DNA from: Arthrobacter globiformis
GTDB lineage: Bacteria; Actinomycetota; Actinomycetes; Actinomycetales; Micrococcaceae
Direction: 5' to 3'
Assembly (NCBI RefSeq): GCF_030815865.1
Contig: NZ_JAUSXI010000001.1
Span: 558,001 to 622,000 of the forward strand
Length of the DNA: 64,000 nt
In this document: piece by piece, positions 43,358-53,415 of the stretch
Numbering within the stretch: position 1 is the first letter of the stretch
Layout: the number at the start of each line of letters is the position of its first letter
Notes under the pieces: generated by a model
Seen by the model: the letters and a program-made list of their open reading frames with translations, nothing else
The model's database searches: none
What the model was told of the DNA's origin: nothing
Program-made: the position numbers and the translations under genes

Positions 43358-44833
43358 GTGCCCCTCGAATCCGACGTTCTGGCCGCCTTTCCCGCCGAAC
43401 TCCAGATCCCTGCCCGGCAGGTGGCCGACGCTGTTGCGGCCACGGTTGCCACGTCCCCGCGCGTCCTCGTGGTGCTCGACGACGATCCCACCGGCACGCA
43501 GTCAGTGGCGGATCTTCCAGTGCTCACCCGCTGGGAAGTCGAGGACTTCCAGTGGGCTCTCCATCAGGGTAAGCCCGCCGTGTACGTGCTGACGAACACC
43601 CGCAGCCTCGACCCGGCAGAAGCGGCTGAACGCAATGAAGAGGTGGTGCGCAACGCCCTTGCCGCTGCCCGCAACAGCGAAGGAGAGGTCAAGCTCGGCT
43701 TTGTGAGCCGCAGCGACTCGACCCTCCGCGGACACTTCCCCCTGGAACCGGACGTCATTGCCGCGACGGTGGCGGCGGAAAGTGGCGAGGCAACGGACGG
43801 CGTCGTAATGGTTCCCGCATTTCCCGACGCCGGCCGCATCACCATTGGCGGCGTGCACTACACGCGCGGCCCGGAGGCCGGCCAGCTGGTCCCCGTTGCC
43901 GAGACGGAATTCGCCAAGGACGCCACCTTCGGGTTCGCCAATTCCGAGATGGCCAAGTACGTGGAAGAGAAGTCGCAGGGCCGGTTTTCCGCAGATTCCG
44001 TGATTGTGCTGGACCTGAACATCATCCGCGCCGGTTCCGCCACCGGGCAGGCAGAGGTGTCGGCCAAGGCAATTGCTGACGCGATCGAGCCGGCCACGCA
44101 GTCCACCCCCATCGTGGTGGACATTGTCACGGAAAACGACATGCGCGCCCTGGCCCTTGGCCTGGAGGAGGCCGAGCGCCGCGGCAAGAAGCTGCTGTAC
44201 CGGGTCGGCCCGCCGTTCATGCGCGCCCGGATCGGCCAGGACATCAGGCCTGAACTCAGCGGCGAGGAAGCGTACGCGGGCAACACCCCGTCCGAAGCAG
44301 GCGGCCTGATCGTCGTCGGCTCCCACGTGGGCGTGACCACCCGGCAGCTCAAGGTGCTCACCGACCGGCACAGCAGTGCACGCATCATGGAGATCGACGT
44401 CGAAAAGCTTCTCGGTGAGGAGGCAGCCGCGTACCTCGACCAGACGGTGGACACCGTCGTGGAGGCGCTGCGCGGCGGCGACGTAATCGTCCACACGAGC
44501 CGCCTGCTCATCAAGAGCGATGACCCGGCCGAAAGCCTGCGTATTGCGCGCACCGTGTCCGCCGCCGTCGTCGCCGTGGTGAACCGGACGCTGAAAACCT
44601 TCCCGCCTCGGTTTGTCATCGCCAAGGGCGGTATCACGTCCTCGGATGTGGCGGCGCACGGGCTGGAGATCCGGCATGCGATCGTCCGCGGGCCCATGCT
44701 GCCGGGCATCGTGAGCCTGTGGGAGCCGGTTGACGGCCCGGCCAAGGGGATCCCGTACATCGTTTTTGCCGGCAATGTCGGTGATGACGAGTCGCTCGCC
44801 CAGGTCACCAGCAAGCTCAGCAACACGTTCTAG
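43358..44833 (+). CDS. Four-carbon acid sugar kinase (DUF1537; OtnK/DtnK type)
   Basis: 491-residue kinase of the DUF1537 family, which phosphorylates C4 acids such as D-threonate, L-threonate or D-erythronate, and some related acids. The N-terminal substrate part contains VLVVLDDDPTGTQSVADL and NTRSLDPAEA with SRSDSTLRGHFP; the C-terminal nucleotide part has FPPRFVIAKGGITSSDVAA. Start is GTG with ACGGAG upstream. First gene of an operon with a dehydrogenase and an aldolase, matching the known dehydrogenase-kinase-aldolase pathway set. Confidence 0.9.
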   Translation: MPLESDVLAAFPAELQIPARQVADAVAATVATSPRVLVVLDDDPTGTQSVADLPVLTRWEVEDFQWALHQGKPAVYVLTNTRSLDPAEAAERNEEVVRNALAAARNSEGEVKLGFVSRSDSTLRGHFPLEPDVIAATVAAESGEATDGVVMVPAFPDAGRITIGGVHYTRGPEAGQLVPVAETEFAKDATFGFANSEMAKYVEEKSQGRFSADSVIVLDLNIIRAGSATGQAEVSAKAIADAIEPATQSTPIVVDIVTENDMRALALGLEEAERRGKKLLYRVGPPFMRARIGQDIRPELSGEEAYAGNTPSEAGGLIVVGSHVGVTTRQLKVLTDRHSSARIMEIDVEKLLGEEAAAYLDQTVDTVVEALRGGDVIVHTSRLLIKSDDPAESLRIARTVSAAVVAVVNRTLKTFPPRFVIAKGGITSSDVAAHGLEIRHAIVRGPMLPGIVSLWEPVDGPAKGIPYIVFAGNVGDDESLAQVTSKLSNTF

Positions 44834-44887
44834 TCCCCACCGGCTTCCCGGCTTCCCGCAACAATGCCACTTTCACTGGAGAACACC

Positions 44888-45796
44888 ATGACCTCGAATT
44901 ACACAGTCACCGTCCTCGGACTGGGCGCCATGGGTCTGCCCATGGCCACCCGCCTCGCCAGCCAGCTGACCGTCCACGGGTTCGACATCGCCGAACCGCG
45001 CCTGCGCCTCGCCGAGGAATCCGGCGTGAAGACCTTCGCCTCCGCACGGGACGCCGCCCAGGATACTGACGCCCTGCTGCTGGCAGTGCGCAACAGCGAA
45101 CAGCTCGATGACGTCCTGTTCGGCGGGAACGGCGTGGCCTCGGTGCTGAAGCCGGGCGCCGTCGTTATCCTGACCAGCACCGTGGGCACGGAGGCCATTC
45201 CGTCCACCGTCGCCCGCCTGGCCGAGTTCGGCGTCGGGCTCGTGGACGCCCCGCTGTCCGGCGGTCCGAAGCGTGCAGGCGAAGGCGACCTGCTGATCGT
45301 CGTCGGAGCCGAACCTAAGGCACTGGAATCGGCGCGTCCGGTCCTGGAACTGCTCGCCTCCACCCTGACCGTCGTCGGCGACAAGCCCGGTGACGGGCAG
45401 GCGCTCAAGACCGTCAACCAGCTGCTGTGCGGCATCCACATCGCAGCAGCCGCCGAGGCAATGGCATTGGCCGATGCCCTGGGCCTGGATCAGGCAAAGA
45501 CCCTGGCCGCCCTCGAGGCCGGCGCCGCGGGCTCCTTCATGCTGTCCAACCGCGGCCCGCGGATCCTGGAGGCCTACACCGAGGAAGGCGCCGAGGTGCT
45601 CAGCCGCCTGGACATCTTCGTCAAGGACATGGGCATCGTGGGCAAGGCCACCCGCAGTGCTGGCCTGGCGACCCCCGTTGCCGCCGCCGCCGAGCAGCTG
45701 TACCTGCTGGGCCAGGCCCACGGGCTGGCCGCCGCTGACGACTCCGCCGTCATCAAGGTAGTTGCCCCCACCAAGCGCACTGCCGGGGAAGGCTGA
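44888..45796 (+). CDS. NAD(P)-dependent beta-hydroxyacid dehydrogenase (threonate dehydrogenase type)
   Basis: About 302 residues of the 3-hydroxyisobutyrate dehydrogenase family. Rossmann start VTVLGLGAMGLPMATRL, substrate-binding VDAPLSGGPKRAGEGDLLIVV, catalytic Lys region KTVNQLLCGIHIAAAAEA. ATG with GGAG six bases upstream is preferred over an in-frame start 24 bases earlier. By operon it most likely oxidises a C4 sugar acid (L-threonate or D-erythronate-like) before phosphorylation by the upstream kinase. Confidence 0.9.
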   Translation: MTSNYTVTVLGLGAMGLPMATRLASQLTVHGFDIAEPRLRLAEESGVKTFASARDAAQDTDALLLAVRNSEQLDDVLFGGNGVASVLKPGAVVILTSTVGTEAIPSTVARLAEFGVGLVDAPLSGGPKRAGEGDLLIVVGAEPKALESARPVLELLASTLTVVGDKPGDGQALKTVNQLLCGIHIAAAAEAMALADALGLDQAKTLAALEAGAAGSFMLSNRGPRILEAYTEEGAEVLSRLDIFVKDMGIVGKATRSAGLATPVAAAAEQLYLLGQAHGLAAADDSAVIKVVAPTKRTAGEG

Positions 45797-46665
45797 TGCG
45801 GGTCCAACTCGATGAGCTGGTGGTTTCCGCCCTCCAACAGGGGGCGGCTGTGCCGGCGTTCACCTGCTACGACTTCACCACGGCCCTGGCGGTGGTGAGC
45901 GCCGCAGAGGACGCAAAGCGCGGCGTCATCCTGCTGGTGGCGCCCAAGACCGCCGCCACAGCCAACGGACTGAGGCTCATCTCCGCGCTCCGGGGACTGG
46001 CGGATGCCGCGTCCGTGCCGGTTGCCGTGCAGCTCGACCACGCCTCCGACCTTGAGGTCATAACCGCCGCCGTCGCGGCCGGTGCGGACTCCGTCCTGGC
46101 CGACGGCTCGGCGTTGCCGTATGAAGAGAACATCGCCTTGGTGAATGCAGTGCGGTCCGCGCTCGAGGCCGAGGGCCATGCCGGCGTGGTCTTGGAGGCT
46201 GAACTCGGCGGCCTGGCCGGCGACGAGGACAAGGCGTTCGGCGCTGAGGGTGACGGAGCGGGCAACGAGGTTGCCGGGCTCACCGACTCCGCCCAGGTGG
46301 AGCACTTCGTGGTACGGACAGGCGCGCAGCTGCTCGCCGTGGCCGTGGGCAACGTCCACGGTAAGTACAAGGGCGAGCCGCGGCTGCGCTGGGATGTTTT
46401 GCAGGACATTGCAGTGCGGACGCACATCCCGCTGGTGCTCCACGGCGCATCCGGCATTCCGGCGGACGACTTGGCCAAGGCTCCCGCCATGAACGTGGGC
46501 AAGGTCAACTTCAACACTGAACTCCGCACCGGCGTCCTCGCCACGCTCGAGGAACAGCTTCCCGCGCACCGGGCCGACGGCGAAAACCTCCAGGGGCTGC
46601 TGGCACGGTGGAACGCCGCCGCAAAGGACTTCAGCGCCGGCACGCTCGCGACTCTCAGCCGCTGA
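45796..46665 (+). CDS. Class II fructose-bisphosphate-aldolase-type enzyme
   Basis: A 289-residue metal-dependent TIM-barrel aldolase. Metal ligands visible in VAVQLDHASDLE, VAVGNVHGKYKGE and LVLHGASGI, plus GKVNFNTELR near the C-terminus. The ATG shares one base with the dehydrogenase stop (TGATG). Classical otn/dtn operons use the unrelated OtnC aldolase or PdxA2; here an FBA-like aldolase takes that place, so its substrate is probably the phosphorylated 3-keto-acid or its decarboxylation product. Assignment to exact chemistry is inference. Confidence 0.85.
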   Translation: MRVQLDELVVSALQQGAAVPAFTCYDFTTALAVVSAAEDAKRGVILLVAPKTAATANGLRLISALRGLADAASVPVAVQLDHASDLEVITAAVAAGADSVLADGSALPYEENIALVNAVRSALEAEGHAGVVLEAELGGLAGDEDKAFGAEGDGAGNEVAGLTDSAQVEHFVVRTGAQLLAVAVGNVHGKYKGEPRLRWDVLQDIAVRTHIPLVLHGASGIPADDLAKAPAMNVGKVNFNTELRTGVLATLEEQLPAHRADGENLQGLLARWNAAAKDFSAGTLATLSR

Positions 46666-46668
46666 CCT

Positions 46669-46735
46669 TGGAGTTTTTGTACACGTATCGCGAGTTCGAG
46701 GGCCTTTTGGGGCCAATAAGTGTACAAAAACTCCA
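46669..46735. repeat. Palindromic element with 16-bp perfect terminal inverted repeats
   Basis: Arms TGGAGTTTTTGTACAC (46669-46684) and GTGTACAAAAACTCCA (46720-46735) enclose 35 bases containing a smaller GGCC-TTTTGG-GGCC hairpin. Located just after the aldolase stop and before the acyltransferase. It may end the operon's transcript, but the AT-rich arms and overall shape also resemble a small dispersed repeat (MITE-like). Confidence 0.75.
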
Positions 46736-46811
46736 GGCCGCCACATGAGGGTCAAGTTGGCGCACAATGGAAACTACAACGACGTAAGCGAGTTCCATTG
46801 GTGGGGGCGCC

Positions 46812-48125
46812 ATGAAGAATTCCACGCAGCCGGGGGCGGGGACGGACATTGCCGTGCCCGGCCGCGACCTGGCCATCGATATGGCCCGCTTCATTTGCCT
46901 CGTCCTTGTGGTGGTGGGTCACTGCATGATGACCAGCCCGGTGCTGCACCCCGACGGCACCGTCACCACGGAAAACACCCTGGCCGAGCAGGACTGGTTC
47001 GAGCCGGTCATCTGGGTCTTCATGGTGATGCCGCTGTTCTTCGTGGCCGGAGGTATCACCGGGGCGCAGTCCTGGCGGCGCATGCAGGCCCGGGGCGGCA
47101 GCGGCTTTGAGTTCGCCCAGTCCCGGCTGCTGCGCCTGGTCCGCCCGGCGGCGGCCCTGCTCGCGGTAATGTTCGTGGGCCTGTGGGGTGCGCTGCTGGC
47201 CGGTGTGGATCCGCAGGTGGTGCAACTGCTGGCCAGCGGGGCCGGCATGCCGCTGTGGTTCCTGGCAGCCTATCTGGCGGCCCAGCTGAACATTCCGCTC
47301 CTGGTGAGGCTGCACCGGCGTGCCCCGTGGCTGACTCTGCTGGGCCTGGTGGCGCTCGTGGTGACGGTTGACTGCTTCCGCGGGGCTTTCCCGACGCTCG
47401 CTTACATCAACATGGTGTTCGTTTGGTGCGCCGCGCAGCAACTCGGGTTCTTTATGGCGGACGGCTGGCTGGACCGGTGGAGCAGGTCGCAGCTGGCGGG
47501 GCTGATCGCCGCGAGCAATCTGCTGATGGTCGTGCTGGTGGTGCTGGGCCTGTACCGGGACAACATGCTGGTGAATCTTAATCCGCCCAACCTCAGCCTG
47601 TTCCTGCTGGGTGTCTCGCAGGCGGCGGTGCTGCAGCTTTCCCGGCCCCTGCTGAACGCCGTAGCGGCCGTGCGCTGGATCCGTGCCGTGATGGCCGTCG
47701 CCGGCCGGCATGCCATGACGGTCTACCTTTGGCACCTGCCGCTGCTGGCTGCCATGACCGGGCTGCTCCTGCTGACCGACTTTCCTAAGCCCGCCTCGGG
47801 CAGCGCGGAATGGTGGTGGTCACGCCCGCTCGTTTTCCTCGGGGTGGTCCTCCTCCTGCTGCCCGCGGTCGGCCTGTTCGGGCGGCTTGAGGAACGGCCG
47901 ACGCCGGCCATGCACTCGAGCGGCCGGGCGCCAGCCGCCGTGGTGACCGCCGTCGTCGTCGTTTTCGTCCCGGTGGCAGACGCCGCCGTCAACGGCCTGA
48001 CGCTGGGACTCCTGGGCGGCGGTGCCGCCTGCTTCGTCCTGGCCGTGCTGTTGCTGGGGCGCGTTCCCGCGCGCGGAATTCGACCATTGCCAGCACAGCC
48101 ATTAAGTGCCAATGTCGAACCATGA
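46812..48125 (+). CDS. Acyltransferase-3 family membrane protein (OafA/YrhL-like)
   Basis: A 437-residue membrane protein with about ten or more hydrophobic segments. The family's start is LAIDMARFICLVLVVVGHC, and MPLFFVAGGITGAQSW and VAGRHAMTVYLWHLPLL follow. Members acylate exported sugars, lipids or peptidoglycan-linked polymers; the donor or acceptor here is unknown. The next gene, an acetyltransferase-like protein, overlaps it by four bases. Confidence 0.88.
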   Translation: MKNSTQPGAGTDIAVPGRDLAIDMARFICLVLVVVGHCMMTSPVLHPDGTVTTENTLAEQDWFEPVIWVFMVMPLFFVAGGITGAQSWRRMQARGGSGFEFAQSRLLRLVRPAAALLAVMFVGLWGALLAGVDPQVVQLLASGAGMPLWFLAAYLAAQLNIPLLVRLHRRAPWLTLLGLVALVVTVDCFRGAFPTLAYINMVFVWCAAQQLGFFMADGWLDRWSRSQLAGLIAASNLLMVVLVVLGLYRDNMLVNLNPPNLSLFLLGVSQAAVLQLSRPLLNAVAAVRWIRAVMAVAGRHAMTVYLWHLPLLAAMTGLLLLTDFPKPASGSAEWWWSRPLVFLGVVLLLLPAVGLFGRLEERPTPAMHSSGRAPAAVVTAVVVVFVPVADAAVNGLTLGLLGGGAACFVLAVLLLGRVPARGIRPLPAQPLSANVEP

Positions 48126-48475
48126 CCGAGAACACGACAGCCACCGAGGACCAATTCACCCCGGACGTCACCACCTTCCGGAACGATGCACTCCACCGCT
48201 ACGAACTACACGTGGGCGGGAAGCTGGCGGTGGAAGTCAGGTTCGAAGACCAGCCAGGGCACGTGGACTTCATCCACACCGAGACGTCGGAGCAGTTCCA
48301 GGGCCACGGTCTGGCCAAGGTGCTGATCCATTTTGCCCTCGACGATGTTGTGGCGTCGGGCAAGCGGATCATCCCGCACTGCCCGTTTACTGCCCGCTAC
48401 CTGCGCAAACACGAGATATACACGCAGTGCATCGACTGGCCTGAGGCGGACGCGCCCAAGCTACTCGGCACCTGA
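48122..48475 (+). CDS. GNAT-family (YjdJ-type) N-acetyltransferase
   Basis: A 117-residue small acetyltransferase-like domain: a single GNAT half with VRFEDQPGHVDFIHTETSEQFQGHGLAKVLIHFALDD (acetyl-CoA loop Q-x-x-G-x-G/A) and CPFTARYLRKHEIY. Typical of the YjdJ/Gcn5-related group with unknown substrates. Coupled to the upstream acyltransferase (ATGA overlap). Confidence 0.88.
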   Translation: MTENTTATEDQFTPDVTTFRNDALHRYELHVGGKLAVEVRFEDQPGHVDFIHTETSEQFQGHGLAKVLIHFALDDVVASGKRIIPHCPFTARYLRKHEIYTQCIDWPEADAPKLLGT

Positions 48476-48596
48476 AGCGCCCTCACGGGAGGTCCCCATA
48501 TGCCGTGAACCGCGGTACTTGTGACCGCGGGGACATTTCCGTACGATCGGGCAGGGCTATGCAGTTGGCCTTCAGACTCTCTTTTTGGGGATCTCT

Positions 48597-48953
48597 TTGA
48601 ACCAACAAACTGCGTGTGCCGCGGCGATGACTGACGCGGCGATGAACGAAGAAGCTATGCCTAGAGACGTAGCGGCCGGTCCCATGACGGATGAAGAACT
48701 GTGCGGTCTTCTGGACGGATACCTGAACGAAGCCGTGGACCCGGCTGGAACCCTCGCGTCGATTCCGGATGCCCAGTTGGCCCGCCTGGCGGACGGGCTG
48801 TACCGGCATTTGGACACGCCCAGCCCTGCTTTCGGCGCGCGCTTCTGGTATGTCCAGGTCACCGAGGAGCTCCGGCTGCGCCCCCTTGGCCCGTCCCGCT
48901 CGGCCGCCATCGGTCCGGCCGGCCCGGTGGCAAGTGAGGTCCCCGCCGGGTAG
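48597..48953 (+). CDS. Hypothetical protein
   Basis: About 118 residues; start unsure (TTG 48597, or ATG 48627). N-terminal Ala/Met-rich stretch, then an acidic helical part (MTDEELCGLLDGYLNEAVD...IPDAQLARLADGLYRHL) and a Pro/Ala/Gly-rich tail. No family recognised. Base composition and codon use match the neighbours, so it is probably real. Confidence 0.45.
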   Translation: MNQQTACAAAMTDAAMNEEAMPRDVAAGPMTDEELCGLLDGYLNEAVDPAGTLASIPDAQLARLADGLYRHLDTPSPAFGARFWYVQVTEELRLRPLGPSRSAAIGPAGPVASEVPAG

Positions 48954-48991
48954 GTGCGGGAGCTCAAGTGTCCGTTCGCGCTGGGTGGGGA

Positions 48992-49501
48992 TTACGACGG
49001 CGGGGGCTGCTTTGCGCGGTTCCGTTGCCATTGCGCCGCGTGCCAAAAAAGCAGGCCGAGGACTCCGACCAGGCCGCCGAAAAGGATCTGCGGTGCGAAC
49101 GTGATCCACATGTAGCTGACGGGCATGACCTGCGGCTGGGTACCTGAATTCAGTGATTCCTGCGCGAGCGTGAAGACTCCGAAAGGCGACACCAGCAGGA
49201 TCGCCACGAGAACCCACAATGCCGCTATGAATGGGTTCACGGCCAGGCGGCTTCGCTGCCCGAAGTCCGCCGCCTCGTAGGGTGCGAAACCTGGTTGATC
49301 CGGTCCGACGGTTGGCTGCCCCGGTCCAGCGCCCCGTTGTCCCGGCCCAAAGCCCGGCTGCCCAAATTCTTGCCGACCCTGGCCTGCCATTGAAGGGCCG
49401 AGCCGGCTGTCACCGGCGGGCGTCATACGCCCGTATCCGGTGGGATTTCCCTGCGGATCGACTTCCCGAAAATTTATCGGATCATGCTCACTGCCGGACA
49501 T
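48992..49501 (-). CDS. Hypothetical membrane protein
   Basis: 169 residues: a Gly/Pro/Gln-rich N-terminal half (GQPGFGPGQRGAGPGQPTVGP), then two hydrophobic segments (NPFIAALWVLVAILLVSPFGVFTL and MWITFAPQILFGGLVGVLGLLFWHA) and a basic C-terminus. Looks like a small two-pass membrane protein with a cytoplasmic low-complexity tail. No function assigned. Confidence 0.65.
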   Translation of the reverse strand: MSGSEHDPINFREVDPQGNPTGYGRMTPAGDSRLGPSMAGQGRQEFGQPGFGPGQRGAGPGQPTVGPDQPGFAPYEAADFGQRSRLAVNPFIAALWVLVAILLVSPFGVFTLAQESLNSGTQPQVMPVSYMWITFAPQILFGGLVGVLGLLFWHAAQWQRNRAKQPPPS

Positions 49502-49715
49502 GTCCCCCTGCTTCCTGCTGCGGTCTACGCCTCGTGCCAGAAACTCTACTCCGCCCGTCCGGCCTTGTGCCCGGTGGCGCCCGCCCTGCCGCGGATTGGC
49601 ATTATGTGCCGTTCGGCTGCGCCGGGAAAGTCAATGACCCCGGATAACGAAGAAAATCCCTGGATACGAGTGGCTGGCAGAAATTACATCACAGTAGTTT
49701 GACTAAAAGGTTCAC

Positions 49716-49734
49716 CTAAGTAAGGCTGTCCTTG
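49716..49734. promoter_or_regulatory. Iron box (DtxR/IdeR type) before the siderophore operon
   Basis: CTAAGTAAGGCTGTCCTTG matches the 19-bp DtxR/IdeR consensus (TTAGGTTAGGCTAACCTAA) at about 12 positions, including the central AGGCT and CCT half-sites. It lies 53 bp upstream of the decarboxylase start, so iron-replete repression of the operon is expected. Confidence 0.6.
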
Positions 49735-49787
49735 CTTGGTATCCGATGCTGGTGCCTGGTGCATATCCCACGAAAGAAGGATGACCT

Positions 49788-51470
49788 ATGACGCTGCTGC
49801 CCGACGTGGACGAGCCACGCGCGGACTTCGTTGCCGGAGCCGGACCGTGCGCCGAAAACACGTCTGACCCGAACACGTCGGACCAGAACGTGGCTGCCGT
49901 GAACCGGCCCGCCGTGGACTTCGGGTCTGGCGTGGAACTCGCCCTCGCCGCCAGCAATCAGCTGTTCAACGCACGGAATGCCCCGCGCTACGTGGCCCAG
50001 GTGCTGCAGGGCGTCAACGCCGTGGCCACCAAACTCGAGCGGACCTCGCAGCCGTTCACCGGCGTCGGCCCGGCCGAGATGAAGCGCCGCGTGGAGGCAG
50101 TGGACCTGGAGCGGCCGCTGCCGGACACTGCGGCTGCCCTCGAGGAGCTGCAGCACACCTACCTGCGCGACGCCGTGTACTTCCATGACGCGAAGTACGC
50201 CGCGCACCTGAACTGCCCGGTGGTCATTCCCGCCCTCGTGGGGGAGGCCGTGCTCTCGGCCGTGAACTCGTCAATGGACACGTGGGACCAGAGCGCAGGC
50301 GCCACCATGATCGAGCGCCGCCTCATCGACTGGACCGCCGAGCGCCTCGGCCTGGGGAACGAGGCCGACGGCGTGTTCACGTCCGGGGGCAGCCAGTCCA
50401 ACCTGCAGGCACTGCTCATTGCCCGCAACCATGCGGTGGCCCGGCTGCGGCAGGATCCGGCGAACGAGGGGCTGCGCCTGCCGCCGCTGCTGGAGAAGCT
50501 GCGGATCTTCACGTCAGTGGACAGCCATTTCAGCATCCAGAAGTCGGCCTCCATGCTGGGACTGGGGTTCGACGCCGTCGTATCCGTCGACTGCGCGGCG
50601 GACCACCGGATGGATCCGGCAGCCCTGGCCAGTGCGCTGGCTACAGCCTACGACGACGGCCTGCTTCCCATGGCGGTTGTGGGTACCGCCGGGACCACAG
50701 ACTTCGGCGCCGTGGATCCGCTGGCCGAGCTGGCTGCCCTGGCCGGAGCCTACGGCGCATGGTTCCACGTTGACGCCGCGTACGGCGGCGGGCTCATGGT
50801 CTCCAACCGCCACCGCCATCTCCTGGAGGGCATCCGGCTGGCCGACTCCGTTACGGTGGACTTCCACAAGACCTTCTTCCAGCCGGTCAGCTCCAGCGCG
50901 CTGTTGGTCCGCGAGGGTGCAATGCTGCGCCACGTCACCTACTATGCCGACTACCTCAACCCGGAAACCGCGGCGCGCGCCGAGATCCCCAACCAGGTGG
51001 ACAAGAGCATCCAGACCACGCGCCGGTTCGACGCCCTCAAGCTGTGGCTCACGCTCCGGATCATGGGCGCCGCTGCCGTTGGCGCGCTGCTCGACGAGGC
51101 GATCGACCTGGCAGCCCGGGTGGGCTCCATGCTCGCGGCAGATAACGACTTCGAGCTGGCGGCCGAACCCCAGCTGAGCACGCTGGTTTTCCGGTACCGG
51201 CCGGTCCTGGCTGATGGAACCAGGCTTTCGGAGGACGCAGCCGATGAGCTGAATCCGGCCATCCGCGCAGCCGTGTTCGCGTCTGGCCAGGCTGTCGTGG
51301 CGGGCACCAAGGTCGCCGGAAGGCACTACCTGAAGTTCACGCTCCTCAACGCCGAGGCAACGCTCGAGGACATCAGTGAGATCATCGGCCTGCTTCGAAG
51401 CGCTGGCAAAAGTCTGCTGGATGCCGATCTCCCGGGTGCCGGCTCCGCACGCTCGGAGGCGCACGCATGA
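49788..51470 (+). CDS. desA: PLP-dependent decarboxylase, siderophore type (DesA-like lysine decarboxylase)
   Basis: 560-residue aspartate-aminotransferase-fold (group II) decarboxylase. PLP-contact motifs: [43 protein letters not shown] and the Schiff-base lysine in [13 protein letters not shown]. In the des pathway it converts L-lysine to cadaverine; diaminobutyrate or ornithine use cannot be excluded. ATG has AAGGATGACCT upstream. First of four overlapping genes behind an iron box. Confidence 0.87.
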   Translation: MTLLPDVDEPRADFVAGAGPCAENTSDPNTSDQNVAAVNRPAVDFGSGVELALAASNQLFNARNAPRYVAQVLQGVNAVATKLERTSQPFTGVGPAEMKRRVEAVDLERPLPDTAAALEELQHTYLRDAVYFHDAKYAAHLNCPVVIPALVGEAVLSAVNSSMDTWDQSAGATMIERRLIDWTAERLGLGNEADGVFTSGGSQSNLQALLIARNHAVARLRQDPANEGLRLPPLLEKLRIFTSVDSHFSIQKSASMLGLGFDAVVSVDCAADHRMDPAALASALATAYDDGLLPMAVVGTAGTTDFGAVDPLAELAALAGAYGAWFHVDAAYGGGLMVSNRHRHLLEGIRLADSVTVDFHKTFFQPVSSSALLVREGAMLRHVTYYADYLNPETAARAEIPNQVDKSIQTTRRFDALKLWLTLRIMGAAAVGALLDEAIDLAARVGSMLAADNDFELAAEPQLSTLVFRYRPVLADGTRLSEDAADELNPAIRAAVFASGQAVVAGTKVAGRHYLKFTLLNAEATLEDISEIIGLLRSAGKSLLDADLPGAGSARSEAHA

Positions 51471-52846
51471 GCATGCCGTCGTTTAGCACCTCAGGCACAG
51501 ACCGCGTTTACGACTTCGCCGGGATCGGCGTCGGGCCCTTCAACCTGGGGCTCGCCGCGCTGAGCGAACCCATCGAGGGCTTGGACGGCGTGTTCCTGGA
51601 GCGCCGCGAATCCTTCGACTGGCACCCCGGCATGATGCTGGAGCCCGCCCATCTGCAGGTGCCGTTCATGGCGGACCTCGTGACCCTGGCGGATCCGACG
51701 TCACCGTACTCGTTCCTGAATTTCCTCAAGCAGACCGGGCGGCTCTACCGTTTCTACATCCGCGAAAGCTTCTACCCGCTGCGGGCCGAGTACAACCAGT
51801 ACTGCCAGTGGGTTGCCGGCCAGTTGCGTTCGGTCCGGTTTGGCACGGACGTCACCGAAGTGACGTACGACGGCGGCGTGTACACGCTTTCGGTGGACGG
51901 CCCGGCGGGTCCGGAGGTACTTCGTGCGCGCCGGCTGGTGCTTGGCACCGGAACATCGCCCTACATCCCGGAGGCGTGCCGCGGGATTCTGGGGGCCGGG
52001 GGACCGGTGCTGCACAACGCGGACTACCTGGCGCGCAAGAGCGAACTCCAGCAGCAGCGCAGCATCACGATCGTCGGCAGCGGGCAGAGCGCGGCGGAGA
52101 TCTATTTCGAACTGCTTCAGGACATCGACGTGCACGGGTACCAGCTCAACTGGGTCACCCGCTCGGGCAGGTTCTTCCCGCTGGAGTACACCAAGCTCAC
52201 GCTGGAGATGACCTCGCCGGAGTACGTTGACTATTTCCACGGTCTCCCGCAGGACCGGCGCGACTTCCTCATCAGCAGCCAGAAGAACCTCTACAAGGGC
52301 ATCAACTCCGAGCTCATCGACGCGATCTACGACCTCCTGTACACCAAGAGCCTCTCCGGCATGGTGGACACCCGGCTGCTCACGCATTCGACCGTGACCG
52401 GTGCCGGCTGGAACGCCTCCACCGGCTCCCACACCTTGGCGCTGTCCCACAGCGAGCAGGGCACGGACTACTCGCTGGAGACGGAGGCGGTGGTCCTGGC
52501 CACTGGATACGCTTACCGCGAGCCGGCGTTCCTGTCCGGCGTGCAGGGGCGCATTGCCCGGGACGGCGCCGGAAGGTTCGCCGTGCAGCGCAACTACAGC
52601 ACCGGCGTCGAACCCGGCGAAATCTTCGTGCAGAACGCGGAACTCCACACCCACGGTTTCGTCACGCCGGACCTCGGGATGGCCGCCTACCGTAACTCGT
52701 GCATCCTCCGGGACATTTTGGGCCGCGAGGTCTATCCGGTGGAGCGCAGCATTGCCTTTCAGGAGTTCGGCGTGCCCGCGGAGGTTGTGCCAGTAGATGT
52801 ACCTTCGCCCGCTGAAGTGACTGCACAGGCGGAGGTGCCCGCATGA
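51467..52846 (+). CDS. desB: Siderophore N-hydroxylase (lysine/ornithine/cadaverine monooxygenase, DesB-like)
   Basis: FAD/NADPH-dependent N-hydroxylase of 459 residues. FAD site near the N-terminus ([16 protein letters not shown]), the NADPH site [17 protein letters not shown], and the C-terminal [11 protein letters not shown] and [12 protein letters not shown] typical of the IucD/PvdA/DesB family. Expected to hydroxylate the terminal amine of cadaverine. Overlaps the upstream gene by four bases. Confidence 0.92.
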   Translation: MSMPSFSTSGTDRVYDFAGIGVGPFNLGLAALSEPIEGLDGVFLERRESFDWHPGMMLEPAHLQVPFMADLVTLADPTSPYSFLNFLKQTGRLYRFYIRESFYPLRAEYNQYCQWVAGQLRSVRFGTDVTEVTYDGGVYTLSVDGPAGPEVLRARRLVLGTGTSPYIPEACRGILGAGGPVLHNADYLARKSELQQQRSITIVGSGQSAAEIYFELLQDIDVHGYQLNWVTRSGRFFPLEYTKLTLEMTSPEYVDYFHGLPQDRRDFLISSQKNLYKGINSELIDAIYDLLYTKSLSGMVDTRLLTHSTVTGAGWNASTGSHTLALSHSEQGTDYSLETEAVVLATGYAYREPAFLSGVQGRIARDGAGRFAVQRNYSTGVEPGEIFVQNAELHTHGFVTPDLGMAAYRNSCILRDILGREVYPVERSIAFQEFGVPAEVVPVDVPSPAEVTAQAEVPA

Positions 52847-53415
52847 GCTTCACGTTCCGCTGCCTCGACGCGGTTGCCGACGCGCCACTCATCCACAGCT
52901 GGGTCACCCGCCCGTACGCCTCCTTCTGGGGGATGCTGAACGCGACGGTCGGGGACGTCGTGGAGGAGTATTCCAAAATCCAGTCCAGCGGACACCACCA
53001 CGCGCTGCTGGGGATCGACGACGACGTTCCTGCCTTCCTGATGGAGGAGTACCTGCCGGATTCGTCGCCGCTCAACGGCGCCTACGCCGTCCGGCCGGGC
53101 GATATCGGCATGCACCTGCTGGTTGCCCCGCCGCAGGGGACGCCGCGCAACGGGTTCACTGCCGACGTCATGGAGTCCGTCCTGGACCGGCTCTTCCAAA
53201 AGCCCGGCGTGGAGCGGGTGGTAGTGGAGCCCGACGCCCGCAACACCAAGATCCACGTCCTCAACGCGCGGCTGGGCTTTGAGCCTGCCGGCGAGGTGAA
53301 CCTTCCGGACAAGCAGGCCCTCCTGAGCTTCTGCACGCGCGAGTCATTCCACTCCGCCCGCGCCGCCCGTTCGTCAACCCCGAAACGCCAATCAACCCAG
53401 GAGGCATCACTGTGA
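52843..53415 (+). CDS. desC: Siderophore N-acyltransferase (DesC/IucB-like, GNAT fold)
   Basis: 190-residue GNAT-type acyltransferase with the IucB pattern: [39 protein letters not shown] and [18 protein letters not shown]. Transfers acetyl or succinyl from CoA to N-hydroxycadaverine. Coupled by ATGA to desB and by GTGA to desD. Confidence 0.91.
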   Translation: MSFTFRCLDAVADAPLIHSWVTRPYASFWGMLNATVGDVVEEYSKIQSSGHHHALLGIDDDVPAFLMEEYLPDSSPLNGAYAVRPGDIGMHLLVAPPQGTPRNGFTADVMESVLDRLFQKPGVERVVVEPDARNTKIHVLNARLGFEPAGEVNLPDKQALLSFCTRESFHSARAARSSTPKRQSTQEASL

